64,000 nucleotides of DNA from assembly GCF_002234675.1 (NCBI RefSeq), contig NC_019877.2, positions 961,001 to 1,025,000 of the forward strand, in the 5' to 3' direction. A program made the position numbers and the translations under genes. The notes under the pieces are model-generated. The model saw nothing but the letters and a program-made list of their open reading frames with translations, ran no database searches and was not told where the DNA came from. Numbering within the stretch: position 1 is the stretch's first letter; each line of letters opens with the position of its first letter. Positions 1 to 12,057 of the stretch are shown here, in pieces. This stretch comes from Oryzias latipes (taxonomy: Eukaryota > Chordata > Actinopteri > Beloniformes > Adrianichthyidae).

Positions 1-1
1 A

Positions 2-2823
2 TGTTACCACGATTTACGCACTGTCTTTAACAAATCCAAAGCCAGTTCGCTTCCCCCCCCACAGGCCGTATGACTGTACCATCAACTTACTGGAAGGCGC
101 CCCCCTTCATAAGGGTCGACTATTTAATATTTCCGGGCCCGAAAAGGCCGCCATGGAGAGTTACATACAGGAGGCCCTCACCTCCGGTCACATTCGTCCC
201 TCATCTTCCCCCGTCGGTGCCGGGTTTTTTTTCGTACAGAAAAAAGAGAAATCTCTCAGGCCCTGTATCGACTATCGCGGACTTAATCAAATAACCATCA
301 AAGACAAGTACTCTCTCCCTCTCATTAGTTCCGTTTTCGACTCCATCCAGGAGGCCCGCATCTTTTCCAAACTTGACTTACGTAACGCTTATCATCTGGT
401 CCGGATTAAGGAGGGGGACGAATGGAAAACCGCGTTTAGTACTCCCCTGGGTCATTTTGAATATCTTGTCATGCCCTTTGGCCTTACTAACGCCCCTGCA
501 GTTTTTCAGCGTCTTGTCAATGACGTTCTCCGACTTTATCAACCGTTTCGTGTTTGTCTATCTCGATGACATTCTCATCTACTCCAAAGACCCCAGTCAA
601 CACCCAGCTCATGTTCGTCAGGTTTTGCAAAGGCTCTTAGAGAATCAGCTATTCGTCAAGGCCGAAAAATGCCAGTTCCACTCATCCGTCATCCCTTTTT
701 TAGGGTATATTTTCGAGGCAGGCGGTATCCGTCCATATCCAGCTAAGATCGAAGCAGTTTCCCAGTGGGAACCCCCCACCACACGCAGAAAACTACAGCA
801 ATTTCTCGGATTCGCAAACTTTTACCGTCGTTTCATTAGGAATTATAGTAGTATCGCCGCTCCACTCACCCAGCTCACATCTACCACCAGATCTTTTCAA
901 TGGAACACCATGGCCCAGCATGCTTTTGACACCCTCAAAAAACTTTTTGTGTCTGCTCCCATCCTAATACAACCTGATCCTACCAGCCAGTTTGTGGTAG
1001 AGGTCGACGCTTCGGACACTGGGGTTGGGGCGGTCCTTTCCCAGCGGGAGGAGAAAACCGGGAAGCTCAAACCCTGTGCTTTTTATTCTAAGAAACTCAC
1101 CCCCACAGAAAGAAATTACGACGTGGGAAACCGTGAACTACTCGCCATCAAACTTGCTCTGGAGGAGTGGCGGCACTGGCTGGAGGGAGCGGCACAACCA
1201 TTTATAGTCTGGACGGATCACAAGAACCTTGCATACCTCCGTACTGCTAAAAGATTGAACTCTCGTCAAGCCCGCTGGTGTTTGTTTTTTGACCGTTTTA
1301 ATTTTTCCATTACCTACAGACTAGGCAGTCGCAACATAAAACCAGACGCCCTTTCCCGCCAATACAGCTCCTCCGACGATCCTGACTCCGCTACCAACAT
1401 CATCCCCTCCACATGCATAATTGGGGCACTCACCTGGGACATCAAGACTAAAGTCATTCAGGCTCAAGGTGAGGACACCGACCATCCTGATCCTCCTCCT
1501 GGTACCTTGTATGTGCCTCGATCTTTAAGGTCCGACGCTATTACCTGGGCTCATGCGTCTCGCATCGCCTGTCATGGTGGTGTAGCCAGAACTCTACATC
1601 TTCTCCGTCGACGCTTCTACTGGCCTTCGATGGCCAAAGACGTCAAAGAGTACGTGGCTGCCTGTTCGACCTGCGCCCGCTCCAAAACTTCCAACCGTCC
1701 TCCATCCGGTTTGCTCCATCCACTGTCGACTCCCAGCCGTCCTTGGTCTCACATAGCTGTCGACTTTGTCACTGGCCTTCCCGTCTCTCAGGGTAACACT
1801 GTAATCTTGACTGTCATTGATCGTTTCTCCAAGTTCGTGCATTTCATTCCCCTCCCTCAGTTGCCTACAGCCACTGAAACTGCTGACACTCTGGTTCACA
1901 ACATGTTTCGCCATCACGGGCTGCCATCGGACATCGTCTCAGACCGCGGACCCCAGTTCGTGTCTCAAGTCTGGAAGGCCTTCTGCACAGCCTTGGGCGC
2001 CACCATCAGCCTTACTTCCGGATACCATCCCCAATCTAACGGGCAGGCTGAGCGTGTCAATCAGGAGCTCGAGGCCTCCCTTCGCTGCCTCGTTGACTGC
2101 AATTCTACGGACTGGTCAAGGTACTTGGTTTGGGCTGAATATGCACATAATACTCACCCTTCCTCCGCCACAGGTCTGTCTCCGTTTGAGGCTGCCCTCG
2201 GGTACCCACCACCGCTGTTTCCCTCTCATGAACTGGACTTGGCAGTGCCCTCGGTTCAGGACCACCTCAAGAGATGCCAAGACATCTGGCATCTAACCAG
2301 GGCTGCTCTCCTCCGCACCAAGGAGAGCAACTGCCGTACAGCCAATCGTCGCAGGGTGGTGGGCCCTACCTACCAGCCAGGTCAGAGGGTTTGGTTGTCC
2401 TCGCGGAACATACCCATTCATGCCACCTCTCGGAAGCTTGCTCCTCGTTATATTGGTCCCTACACCATCGAGAAGGTCATCAGTCCCTCCTGTGTCCGGC
2501 TACGATTACCTGCGGCTCTCAAGATTCACCGTTCATTCCATGTGTCTCAGCTCAAGCCTGTTCAGGACAGCACACTTTGCCTGCCTTCCGCATCCCCACC
2601 ACCCGCCCGGCTCATTGATGGTGCGCCTGCCTATACGGTCAGCCGCATTCTGGACATCCGGCGCCGGGGTCGTGGCCACCAGTTCCTGGTGGATTGGGAG
2701 GGTTACGGTCCAGAGGAACGCTCCTGGGTCTCCCGTTCCCTCATCCTGGACCCTTCCCTGATCTCTGACTTTTATCGTGCCCACCCGGATCGGCGTCCGG
2801 GACCGCCTGGAGGCGGTCGTTGA
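2..2823 (+). pseudogene. pol: gypsy pol: reverse transcriptase, RNase H, integrase, chromodomain (frameshifted)
   Basis: The polyprotein would copy and integrate the element. Reverse transcriptase is visible with the LDD core as YLDD at 559-570. RNase H follows at about 990-1330, then the integrase HHCC zinc domain (about 1550-1685) and the integrase core (1750-2080) with D, D and E, the last two 35 residues apart. A chromodomain closes the protein at about 2630-2800, typical of elements that target chromatin. Two breaks are seen. The frame jumps at the C-run near 53-60, where one extra C is present. It jumps again near 529-531, where two bases of a TC repeat seem lost, splitting the reverse transcriptase. 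Downstream of 540 the frame is open to the stop at 2821, so the insertion looks fairly young. The true start is outside the window. Confidence 0.92.
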
Positions 2824-2834
2824 GGGGGGGGTAC

Positions 2835-3298
2835 TGTCATGGTGCCTCTGTCAGACTCCTCCCCCTCCAGCTTGGCTCCAATCTGCTCCTGATTATTCTC
2901 CAGCTGCCGTCACTCAACTCATCAACCTCTGCTGCTTAAAAGGAGACCCAATGCCAATAATCAGCGCCAGATCGTTGCCCATTTTGGTGACTAGCCTGGT
3001 CTCGTCTAGCTGTAGCACATCTTGTTGAATTTCTAGTTCTAGCACTAAATCTTGTTTCCTTGTCCCAGGAAACCGGTCCAAGAGTGACGTCAGCACAGTC
3101 TCCAGCCTGCTGTCGGGAAGGATCAGTGAACTGCCGCGTCCGCACCTCCAGCCGTGCCACAGACTATCCATCTGGATCACCTCTCGCCAACCCTCTTTGC
3201 CAGCCTCAAAGAAAATAATAAATCCTTCTTACCTGCCACGTCCCGGACCTCTTACTGGGTTCCAGCATCTGGGTTCGCCCTGCCTTGAAATCATGACA
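2835..3298 (+). mobile_element. 3' LTR of the gypsy element
   Basis: Starts TGTCATGG and ends CATGACA, a 7-bp inverted terminal repeat, directly after the polypurine tract. It is 464 bp long, with a TATA-like cttaaaagg near 2935 and an AATAAA polyadenylation signal near 3217. The first about 30 bases and the last about 50 are shared with the solo LTRs at 15900 and 23946, so all three belong to one family. Confidence 0.92.
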
Positions 3299-3720
3299 GA
3301 GGGAGAGTGCCCAGCCATCCCCACCCCAAGACCCCCACCGCAGCAGCAGCGGCAGCCGGAATCCCCCCAACGCCACACGGGAACCGGCAGGGAACAACCG
3401 CCGCCCGGGCGACCAAGCCCGCCACCCAGGCCAGGGCCAGCAGGGCCGCCGCAAGGCCCCCAGAGCCCAGGGACGCACGGAGGGAAAGAGAGCGCCCATC
3501 TCTAACATCCCTCTTTCTTTTTCCCTCCTTTTCTTTTCCGTCCGGTTGAACAGAAAAATATAAGCAAGATAAATGAAGTTTGGTATAAATGACAAAAGGC
3601 ATTATTTCAAATATACCTCAAAAGATTCATAACCCCTGGGGTAACAGTAAAATCTGTCCAACACAAGAGGCTTTCAGCTCTCATCTGTCTGCTCAGCTGT
3701 TGGACAGGACAAGTTAAAAA
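3299..3720 (+). repeat. Unclassified repeat R1, copy 1: GC-rich module plus tail
   Basis: A proline/arginine-biased GC-rich block (3303-3500) matches 21045-21240 on the same strand. It is followed by a pyrimidine tract and a tail that matches 39850-40085 on the same strand and 20450-20665 on the opposite strand. The tail ends in a hairpin with arms TGTCCAAC (3657) and GTTGGACA (about 3702). The open frames over the GC-rich block are composition artefacts. No transposase is visible, so this is a non-autonomous element or fossil. Confidence 0.65.
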
Positions 3721-4200
3721 AATAAAATAAAATAAACAATCATGTGAATTTGGGTTTCTAGTCAGGTCCAGACAAAATAACGGCTGATGTTATTCCAGTT
3801 GAAATGAATCTGCGACATAATGTTTTCATCACGTATTAACCTGACCATAACCCTTCTTCTGGGTCCGTTCTGCCAAAGATGAAGCACTGGCTGCATGGAT
3901 TTAAGAAGCCATAAGCAACATCCACTTAATAATAATCATAAGAATAATAAAAGCCCGTTTAGAAGATCATCTGTCTCTATGTCGGAGCTCTGTCTGTTTA
4001 CAACAGACCTCATAATTTCTTCTTCAACGGTTGTATTGCCATTTGTCCGGGCTAATCACTATCTTACACGCCATCGTGACGTCATTATTAGTCGCCGGCC
4101 ACGAACACTTATTGCAGGCTGAACAGTTTTTGTACCTACACCGGTTTTAAACAGACACATCCAGTCTTCTGCATTTATTTAAAGCTACATTTTCTCACCA
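3721..4200. other. No recognisable feature
   Basis: AT-rich sequence with short open frames only. I see no coding, RNA or transposon signature. Confidence 0.5.
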
Positions 4201-4204
4201 GTTT

Positions 4205-4560
4205 CTGTTTGTGGAATTTTTTTTATATTTTTCCTGCTTTTCTTGGGTCAAAAACAAAGCGCCAGCTCCGGAGTTGACCTGACCGTGTGCAAATCAGATT
4301 GCTTCCCGTCGTTACAGCGAGTATTAACTGCTGATAGAAACAATAGAAACTGGTTTTCAAAATGTTTCTGATGCCCTGAAGGTTTGAAAGAGGTTTGTGG
4401 GAAAACGTGGGATATTGTGGAGCCACTCTTATTTCTTCCAAATGTTCTCATGAAACATAATGAAATATCAACTAGGGCATCAAAACAATAGAAACAAAAC
4501 AATAGAAACATGTTTTAAAATTTGCCTGATGCCCTAGTTGTATTTAAAACCAGTTTCTAA
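4205..4560. repeat. Rearranged fragment of the lectin-unit 5' flank
   Basis: Motifs such as caatagaaactgg, gatgccctgaaggtt and ccaaatgttctcatgaaac recur at 25885-26000, and partly at 27290-27340, 34195-34240 and 43780-43820. Parts appear twice here (4335-4390 and 4500-4560), so the copy is internally rearranged. Confidence 0.55.
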
Positions 4561-4902
4561 CTAACCTTTTGGTGTTGTTTAACGGAAACAGTCATGCTGC
4601 TGCATCTCTATTACAGAAATGACAACAATAGGTTTTTCAAAGCTTCTCTGGTTTTATTTTGTCACAGATCATTTGTGATAAGAACTTTTGGAGAACTGCA
4701 TGAAGCTAAATGCTTCCTTTTTTCTAGTTAAAACACTAAATTGTTTTAAATAGTTTTGGAATAGACCAACTAACAGAGACGTTTAAGAACAAAAAGATTC
4801 ATTGTTTTTTTCTTCTGAAATGGTCTGAAAAGAGACTCCTTTATGTCTCTGCCCCCGTCTCTGCATCATCATGATCATTCGATGATGCAGAGGAACCAGG
4901 GC

Positions 4903-5537
4903 CATTCCATGTAAGGCCTTATAGGTTAACAGGAGGATCTTGAACTTGATTCTAGAATCAACTGGGAGCCAATGGAGCGAAACTAACACAGGAGTGATGT
5001 GATCTCTTCTGCTAGTTCCAGCTAACAATCTAGCTGCTGCGTTCTGAACAAGCTGGAGACTTCTTTAGGAACTCTTAGGACACGCTGCTAACAAGGAGTT
5101 ACAGTAATCCAGCCTCGACGTAACAAATGCATGGATGAGTTTTTCAGCATCACTCTTAGAAAGTATATTTCTGATCTTAGCAATATTCCACAGGTGAAAA
5201 AAGGCAGTTCTACACGCCTGAGATATGTGAGCCTTAAATGATAAATCCTGGTCAAGTAAAACCCCAAGGTTTCTAACTGTGGAATTGGAGGCTATACTTA
5301 TGCCATCCAGGGAGACTATCTGAGCAGACAGAGCATCTCTGAGGTTTTTAGGACCAAGTATAATGACCTCAGTTTTTTCTGGGTTCAGGAGGAGGTCATT
5401 AATTGTCATCCAGGTCTTGATGTCACTGATGCAGGCGTTCAGTTTCTCTATCTGGTCATTCTGGTCAGGTTTCATGGATAAATACAACTGCGTATCGTCG
5501 GCATAACAATGAAAATTAATGCTGTGTTTCCTGATTA
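4903..5537 (-). mobile_element. L2-type LINE, internal ORF2 fragment (copy A)
   Basis: Nearly identical to 8637-9276 of the larger L2 copy. It encodes the end of the reverse transcriptase and the C-terminal region (SRLDYCNSLLAACPKSS, then a nonsense codon where copy B has Leu, at about 5065; then SRRDHITPVLVSLHWLPV). It keeps the six-T run (frame [11 protein letters not shown]) that copy B has shortened. Both ends are abrupt: 4903 runs into unrelated DNA and 5537 abuts another LINE's 3' end, so it is an internal fragment rather than a normal 5'-truncated insertion. Confidence 0.85.
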
Positions 5538-5706
5538 TTTCAATTTCAATTTATTTGTTTGGAGGATAAGCCCCTTGAGATGTGAGATCTCATTTTCAAG
5601 GGGGTCCTCAACATACAACAAAACAAGCAAATACCGACAGATACAGTTGAGCAAACTTTATATATGTCAAAACAAAGAAAAACTTAAAATTTACAAGACA
5701 ACGAGC

Positions 5707-5716
5707 AGGCACACAC

Positions 5717-5749
<33 letters not shown>

Positions 5750-5753
5750 AACA
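5707..5753. repeat. (CA)n microsatellite
   Basis: CA dinucleotide run with CCCA interruptions in the 3' UTR of the surrounding LINE. Confidence 0.95.
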
Positions 5754-6205
5754 TTGACATTTAATGCACTTACTAGCAATAAGTTTAAGGTAAGGAAACA
5801 AACATAATAAATAAAAAGCAGAAAAGAAATCAAATTAAATCAAAAACAGTTACATGATTGTTGGAGATATACTAAACAGGCATTTTTAAATGCAAAGAAT
5901 GAGGTTAAAGAGCGAATGAATGGAGGAAGATTGTTCCAGTCAGAGGGTGCCTTGTAATTAAATGAATATTTTCCGATTTCTTTTTTAACTCTTGGAACAA
6001 CAAAAAAGATTTGATCTGCATGACGTAAATTATAAGAACACTGAAAAGGAATTAGATATTCTTTGAGATATTCTGGGTAACTGAGGTTAATACATTTGAA
6101 AATGTACAATAGCCAGTGAAGTTGACGTCGGGAGGAGAGGGGAAGCCAGGACAGTTGCTGAAACATTAGACAGTGGTGAGTTCTAAACGGACAACGAAGA
6201 ATAAA

Positions 6206-6613
6206 CCAATGAGTTATATCACTAGAGGAGACACGCCCGCTTTAGAAGCCTGGCCGACGGTGGCGGAGCGCGACGCCATCTTGGTGAGGTTGATGACGCC
6301 CACATGACAATGATTTCTATTGCTTTAAGTGGTGTCTAAATAGCTTTTATATACAATATATATTTTATATTTATATATATTTATACATATATGTAAATAT
6401 ATTATATTTATATATATAATATATATATAGATACATCATTTGTTGTTGTTAAAGAAGAGAAACAGTCAGCCTTATAAGCTCAAACTTTAATGAAAGTGCA
6501 TCATTGCAGGACTTCTTACAAATAAAAAAATTATTACAAAGAATTTCTTAACATTACAAGTTTTAGACATCTTTGACATGTAATTTAACTTATTTAGAAA
6601 ACCCAACAACAAC

Positions 6614-6647
<34 letters not shown>

Positions 6648-7375
6648 TAAATAATCAAAAGAAGTCCAAAAGTGAACAATAGATTTACCCTAAAAATAAA
6701 ACAACAAGAACAACAAAGAAAACCAATAGCTTTATACTTATTCATGTTAGTGATCAGTTTGTGTAACACAGACGTTATGGTGTCGGGTTTCAAGCAAACA
6801 GTCTGGCCTCTTATCTAAATGTGTTTCCACAAATGTTTCTAACATATCCAGACTGTATTGCTAGTTGGTACCACAGTGATCCATCTGGGTTAGCTCTTTT
6901 TATTGCTAAGATCCACTTTTACCTGAAGTCTGAATCCATTGGAAACCTGCAAGAAAAGTTCAGTCACTGAGTCAGAAATGTATAAATCTATATTACTATA
7001 ATAGCCTAGTTCGCTGTATACAGGTTTAGCAAAATAAAATGTACATTTATGTCGACAGCAAATTATCCGTACATCATGCAGCATGTTGATAACAGCCCTG
7101 CAGCATCATGCATGTCAACATGTGTTCTATTAATGAAGCCCCTGCAGCATTAAAAGATAAAAATTCCAGTACTTACCTGTGAAATGATATACCTTCCTCC
7201 TTCATGGACTCATTTCTCTGATTTTGGCAGTTGAAACCCGCACAATGAACTGGTATTATGCAAAAAATGTGTTCACATGCATGAACTGCAGCAGTAACAT
7301 GAACTCACCAAGATGGTGGTGCTCTCCTCCCATGAGGAACCAGGTGATGTCTCCTCTAGTGATAGAACTCATTGG
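6206..7375. mobile_element. Non-autonomous DNA element with about 28-bp inverted repeats, TSD AATAAA
   Basis: Left end CCAATGAGTTATATCACTAG and the reverse complement of the right end CCAATGAGTTCTATCACTAG match over about 28 bases with one mismatch. Further in, CCATCTTGGTGAG recurs in inverted orientation at both ends. The element is flanked by AATAAA at 6200-6205 and 7376-7381. It sits inside a LINE reading frame that becomes continuous when it is removed. The interior is AT-rich (ATATA block 6345-6430, (AAT)n at 6614-6645) with no transposase frame. The superfamily is uncertain because a 6-bp duplication is uncommon. Confidence 0.82.
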
Positions 7376-8393
7376 AATAAACCTACACAAGCTATTATAA
7401 ATAACATTCAGTGGTCGGAGGTTAGTGAGAGTAGTGTTTTGATAAATTATGTCACCATAATCTAGAGTCGGGTTAATCAGATGTGAAATAATTTTCTTCC
7501 TGACTGAGAGACTAAAACAATTGATTGATAGATAAAGTTCAATTCAATTCAATTCAATTTTATTTGTATAGCCCAAAATCACAACAACAGTCGTCTTGAT
7601 GGGCTTCGAAGTAAAACATGAACTCAAAAGGATCATGAGTACAAAGAGTTCAATAGGAAAATACAAAAATGAACTAACAAACTGACTAAGCTATACTGGC
7701 ATCCCTGCCCTTAGACCCCCCTTCACGGTAAGGAAAAACTCCCCAAAAAAAACGGATTCCGGAAAAAACGAAGAAACCTCAGGGGTTTCCACATAAAGGA
7801 GGGATCCTCCCCCAGGACGGACAGGGGATTTACCAGCTTTCTTAGAGAAGAATTAACTTAACTAAATCTACAACTACATGTATAAAGTCCAGCAGACGAG
7901 CTTCATCCAGCCGTGGTTGTGGGGACAGTCAAAGGCGCGAGTCGAGCCGGAGACAGGAACCACAGCCAGGTGTAGGAGCAGGAGCAGAGGCGAGGTACTC
8001 GGTCAGGTACAGAGCAGAGACGAGCCAGAGATGAGCCAGAGGCAGGATCCACAGCCAGGTGTAGGAGCAGGAGCAAAGGCGAGGTAAACGGTCAGGAACT
8101 GGAGCACGGATGAGCCAACTGGAGTCTGGAAGCACTCCCACTCCCCAGGAGGGGAGAGGAAAAGAGGGACAATACATGAATCGCACTGCACCAAACAGAG
8201 ACATGGAGAACTAAATGATAAATTATGATCAAGAATAGAGGAGAGGAAGGGTAGAAGTAAAAACAGGAAAGAGGACAGAACCCCAGTGCACCATAGTTAC
8301 CCCAGCTTCAACTTCTAGCAGCCTTTTAAAAGAAATAGTTATTATTAAGTTTAATTTAAACAAACTAACATTAAGTTAAATAATCTCTGAATA

Positions 8394-11300
8394 CTAACTA
8401 GTCTGACAATAAGCCTGTCCAAAGAGGAATGTTTTCAGTCTAACTTTGAATGTAGAAACTGAATCGGCCTCTCTTCCATGAGCTGGGAGTTTATTCCATA
8501 AGACAGGGGCTTGGTGACTAAACACTCTACCTCCAACCGTACTTTTACTAATTCTAGGAACCACAAGCAGTCCTGCATTTTGCGAGCGAAGTATTCTGAT
8601 TGGTTGGTAAGGGACTATGAGGTCCTTAATATAGGACGGGGCCATTCCATGTAAGGCCTTATAGGTTAACAGGAGGATCTTGAACTTGATTCTAGAATCA
8701 ACTGGGAGCCAATGGAGCGAAACTAACACAGGAGTGATGTGATCTCTTCTGCTAATTCCTGCTAACAATCTAGCTGCTGCGTTCTGAACAAGCTGGAGAT
8801 TTCTTAAGGAACTCTTAGGACACGCTGCTAACAAGGAGTTACAGTAATCCAGCCTCGACGTAACAAATGCATGGATGAGTTTTTCAGCATCACTCTTAGA
8901 AAGTATATTTCTGATCTTAGCAATATTCCGCAGGTGAAAAAAGGCAGTTCTACACGCCTGAGATATGTGAGCCTTAAATGATAAATCCTGGTCAAATAAA
9001 ACCCCAAGGTTTCTAACTGTGGAATTGGAGGCTATACTTATGCCATCCAGGGAGACTATCTGAGCAGACAGAGCATCTCTGAGGTTTTTAGGTCCAAGTA
9101 TAATGACCTCAGTTTTTCTGGGTTCAAGAGGAGGTCATTAATTGTCATCCAGGTCTTGATGTCACTGATGCAGGCGTTCAGTTTCTCCATCTGGTCATTC
9201 TGGTCAGGCTTCATGGATAAATACAACTGCGTATCATCGGCATAACAATGAAAATTAATGCTGTGTTTCCTGATTATGTTTCCTAGGGGTAGCATATAAA
9301 GCGTAAACAGGATCGGTCCCAAGACTGAGCCCTGTGGGACTCCATAGTTGACTCGAGTGCACTGAGAGGAATGGCCATTTACATAAACAAACTGATACCT
9401 ATCGGACAGATAGGATTTAAACCACTGGAGAGCAGATCCTCTGATCCCTATGTCCTGCTCTAGTCTATGGAGTAAAATACCGTGGTCGATAGTGTCAAAG
9501 GCTGCACTGAGGTCCAACAGGACCAGAATAGAAAGTAGACCCTTTCCTGAGGCCAATAACAAGTCATTAGAGACTCTAAATAGTGCAGTTTCCGTACTGT
9601 GGCGGGGTCTAAACCCCGACTGAAAGTCTTCAAAGTGGCTGTTGTCCTGTAGGTGGCAGTAAAGCTGCTTAACTACAACTATTTCTAGGATTTTAGAAAT
9701 AAAGGGCAGGTTTGATATTGGTCTATAGTTGGCCAACATGCTAGGATCCAAACTGGGTTTTTTCAGAAGAGGTTTAACAACTGCATATTTAAAAGACTGT
9801 GGCACGTAACCCGTTTCCAGAGAGGCATTTATCATTGTTAATATGGGATCATTAATTAGGGGAAAAGTTTCTTTAAAAAGTCTAGTGGGAATTGGGTCTA
9901 ACAGACACGTTGAGGATTTGGAGGACGTAATAATTGATGTTATTTCCGCTTGATCCACAGCAGTGAAGCAGTCTAATGTTACAGAGGTTTCTATGGATGC
10001 CTCCATTTCTACCGCTTCAGCCTGCTCTGGGCTGATAGTAGGAATAACTTGATTTAACTTATGTCTAATATTTGAGATTTTACTATCAAAAAATGTAAGA
10101 AAATCATCAGAGCTGAGAGAAACAGGAACATGTGGTTCTACTGAGCTCTGACTGCGAGTTAATTTAGCAATAGTGCTAAAAAGAAATCTTGGATTGTTTC
10201 CATTCTCTGATATTAAGGTTGAATAGTACTGGCTTCTAGCTCTACGCAGAGCTTTTTTATAATTTAATAGGCTATGTTTCCAGATATCCAGAGACTGCTC
10301 TGAACCGGAGCGGCGCCATTCTCTTTCCAACTTACGGGTTTCTCGTTTAAGAGAACGAGTTTCAGCGTTAAACCACGGTGCTACTCGGTTTTGTCTGACG
10401 AACTTAGGTTTCAAGGGGGCAACAACATCGAGTGTACTCCTGAGGGCTTGTAAGGCATCATTAACAAAGTGGTCATTTATACTAGGACTGATGCTATGGG
10501 AGCTGGACTCAGAGTATTTTCTCAGAATATCACTAAGTACTGGCTGAACTGTGTGTTTAAACTCAGACACAGAACGGTCAGTTAAGGTTCTTTTAAGCTG
10601 TTTCTTATTCACTGGGACAGAAGGATGTTCCAGTGTAAACTGGAAGGTAATCATAAAGTGATCAGAAATGATGGGGTTAAGAGGAAGGACAGTCAGCTGG
10701 CTGATCTCTATCCCATGGGTTAGAACAAGGTCCAGGGTGTGCTTATGACAGTGAGTGGGTTCATTCACACTTTGGGTGAAACCAACATCATCTAATAAAG
10801 CTGCAAAAGCCGTTCCTAGGCAGTCACTGGGGTCATCAACATGAATATTAAAATCCCCTAATATTATAGTTTGATCAGAATCTAAGACAATAGTCGATAG
10901 GAAGTCGGAAAACTCAGTTAAAAATTCTGAATATGGGCCGGGGGGGCGATAAATAATTATGAGTAAAACAGGTTTTCGAGTTTTCCTGTTAGGGTGACTT
11001 AAAGACAATATGATGCTTTCAAATGAATTATAAGCATTTTTAACTTTAGGGCTGAGAAGTAAGCTAGACTGTGATATTACTGCCAAACCACCTCCTTTCC
11101 CTGAAATCCTGGATTTCTGATAGTTAGCATAAGTGGGGGGGGTTGCTTCATTCAATCTAACATAGTCATCCTGTTGGAGCCAAGTTTCTGTTAAGGCTAA
11201 AAGACTAAGGTTTTTATCAGTAATTAACTCGTTGACTAAGAGGGACTTGGAGGAAATGGATCGAATGTTTAATAAACCGCATTTAATTACATCATAATTC

Positions 11301-11425
11301 TGCTTGTGAGAACTGCTGTCTGTCACTTTAAGGTTTCTATGACGCGCTCCTTTCATTTGTCTTTCAGCACATAAGCTAAAGCTAGGACCTGCTTGACTTT
11401 CCCTGCATGGGTTTTGCACCGGCAC
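8394..11425 (-). pseudogene. L2 LINE ORF2: endonuclease and reverse transcriptase (one frameshift)
   Basis: The protein nicks target DNA and reverse-transcribes the LINE RNA at the nick. The APE-type endonuclease (about 11290-10620) shows LALTETWL, the [10 protein letters not shown] motif and SDHFMITF. The reverse transcriptase (about 9950-9150) shows [40 protein letters not shown] and the catalytic YADD. A T-run at 9113-9117 is one base shorter than in copy A (5370 region), so the frame changes there. The rest, to the stop near 8394, continues in another frame and contains SRRDHITPVLVSLHWLPVD. Apart from this single-base loss the frame is open for about 3 kb, suggesting recent activity of the family. 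The frame opens with a GTG codon, so the real start is not certain. Confidence 0.92.
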
Positions 11426-11429
11426 TAAC

Positions 11430-12057
11430 CCTAAGGGAGGCTCAGAGGAGCGTTTTACACTGCTGCTCTGCGCCCGGGTCTCGTCTCTGGATTGTCAGGT
11501 TAACAGACTAAGGCTAGCACAAATGTTTCTAGAGAGAAGAGCGGCACCGTCCCGGGTGGGATGGACGCCGTCTCTCCGCATGAGACCGGGCTTCCACCAA
11601 CGCCGTTTTCTGGGCACCATCTAGAAAGCCATGATGATGATGATGATGATGAAATGATGAAAAGCGGCTGTACATTTCATCACTGACTAAGTTCGGCAGG
11701 GGACCAGAGAAAATTACAGTGTCGGACATCGTCTTAGCCAGTTTGCACAACCGAAACTACGTTTAACTTAACCACCTCCGATTGTCTCCGTCAACATCAT
11801 TACCGCCTCCGTGAGTCACGACTCGACGGAACCTGGACTTATTCTGAGCTAACATCCTAAGGTTCCCCTCGATGTCACCAACTCTGGCCCCCGGATAACA
11901 CCTGACAGTAGCCGTTGGGAGCTCCACGTTTCTAACTTCAGAAAAGCCTATAACCAGAGTTGAGGGTTCAGCGGGTGTGTCGCTGAGGGGGGAGAACCTA
12001 TTACTAACGTGGAGTCTCGGGTGCTCTAAGTTTTTGCGTTTAGCACTATGTTTCCTC
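11430..12057 (-). pseudogene. L2 LINE ORF1, C-terminal half (copy B)
   Basis: Homologous to 12437-12945. It carries the SGNH-esterase-like stretch (ARVGDIEGNLRMLAQ, then GGND where a GxND motif is expected), followed in another frame by CKLAKTMSDTVIFSGPLPNL. A GAT/ATG trinucleotide run at 11634-11651 encodes a His tract on the minus strand, a local expansion not seen in the other copy. The 5' part of ORF1 is replaced by unrelated AT-rich DNA. Confidence 0.8.

Larger units (their letters stand above)
1..3298 (+). mobile_element. Ty3/gypsy LTR retrotransposon, 5' end outside window
   Basis: The pol reading frame is followed by a G-rich polypurine tract (2824-2831) and a complete 3' LTR. The order reverse transcriptase, RNase H, integrase, chromodomain is that of the chromovirus branch of Ty3/gypsy. 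The 5' LTR, gag and protease would lie before base 1. No envelope frame is present between pol and the LTR. Bases 3299-3303 (GAGGG) should match the 5-bp target duplication on the unseen left side. Confidence 0.93.
5538..7520 (-). mobile_element. Second LINE (L2/CR1-like), 3' part, split by a DNA element
   Basis: Reading on the minus strand, the C-terminal ORF2 region begins near 7520 (residues such as LINPTLDYGDIIYQNTTL) and stops at 7376. It resumes at 6205 with CPFRTHHCLMFQQLSWLPLS and ends near 5840. The 3' UTR carries a (CA)n run and ends at 5538-5560 in a TTTCAATTTCAATTT-type tail. Removing 6206-7375 plus one copy of the 6-bp duplication restores a continuous frame (CRF-ILRCPFRTHHC). 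The 5' part is missing, as usual for truncated LINEs. Confidence 0.8.
7541..12057 (-). mobile_element. L2-type LINE copy B, nearly full length at the 3' side
   Basis: Reads from the C-terminal part of ORF1 (12057-11430) through ORF2 (11425-8394) to a long 3' UTR that ends at 7541 in a (TTGAA)n tail (AATTC repeats on the plus strand). The 3' UTR holds an 89-bp imperfect tandem duplication (7961 and 8050). Endonuclease and reverse transcriptase are both present. The 5' end joins an AT-rich spacer at 12058 instead of the ORF1 start. Confidence 0.92.

Noticed and set aside
1594-2761. Several 80-160 residue frames within the gypsy pol region
   Set aside because: Out-of-frame shadows of the integrase and chromodomain coding sequence.
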